This document shows positions 5,557 through 5,590 of a stretch of DNA of 5,590 nt, one piece after another. The position numbers and the translations under genes are program-made. Under the pieces are notes generated by a model, which was not told the DNA's origin, searched no databases, and saw only the letters and a list, made by a program, of their open reading frames with translations. The stretch's first letter is position 1. Each line of letters starts with the position of its first letter. This DNA comes from CAYLZW01 sp964388085. GTDB taxonomy: Bacteria > Myxococcota > UBA727 > CAYLZW01. The stretch is taken from positions 1 through 5,590 of the forward strand of contig CAYLZW010000365.1 in NCBI GenBank assembly GCA_964388085.1. The letters are read 5' to 3'.

Positions 5557-5590
5557 CCGGAAGTAGTGTCAGAGCACCTTTAGCGTTCGC

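Noticed and set aside
5569..5589. Possible tail of an upstream minus-strand gene (reads RTLKVL then stop)
   Set aside because: Six codons are too few to judge; an ABC transporter gene of the LolD type sometimes precedes bamA, but nothing here shows it.

Overview
This window looks like a piece of a GC-rich Gram-negative chromosome carrying housekeeping genes. BamA places it in a bacterium with an outer membrane. High GC at third codon positions, a long BamA with a Pro/Glu-rich N-terminal tether, and a Pro/Ala-rich zinc-ribbon protein together suggest a deltaproteobacterial lineage such as the Myxococcota. That placement is inference; the window holds no phylogenetic marker I can score.

Layout from left to right. 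Positions 1-552 (minus) hold the first 184 codons of leuS, cut by the window edge. Positions 614-1606 (minus) hold a 330-residue protein with an N-terminal four-cysteine zinc ribbon, a long disordered middle and a TPR-like C-terminal hairpin. It lies 61 bp upstream of leuS on the same strand. That gap contains a perfect 9-1-9 palindrome and a possible leuS promoter. Positions 1752-1828 (minus) hold a complete tRNA with anticodon CAU and an encoded CCA end, probably elongator tRNA-Met. Positions 2007-2528 (plus) hold a small, unrecognised protein with one N-terminal transmembrane segment. Positions 2550-5510 (minus) hold a complete bamA of 986 codons, convergent with the small gene and separated from it by 21 bp. 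The last 80 bp carry a plausible bamA promoter with an inverted repeat around its -10 element.

How the parts relate. leuS and the tRNA serve translation, and bamA serves outer-membrane protein assembly. The zinc-ribbon gene and leuS could be co-transcribed. The tRNA and the small membrane-protein gene are divergent and share a 178-bp intergenic region. bamA is not followed by skp or lpxD as in many Proteobacteria. No gene-free stretch exceeds about 180 bp. I see no mobile element, CRISPR array, toxin-antitoxin pair or defence gene, and no evidence for a novel multi-gene system. The points worth a second look are the zinc-ribbon protein, the leuS leader, the departures of BamA from the E. coli form, and the small membrane protein.
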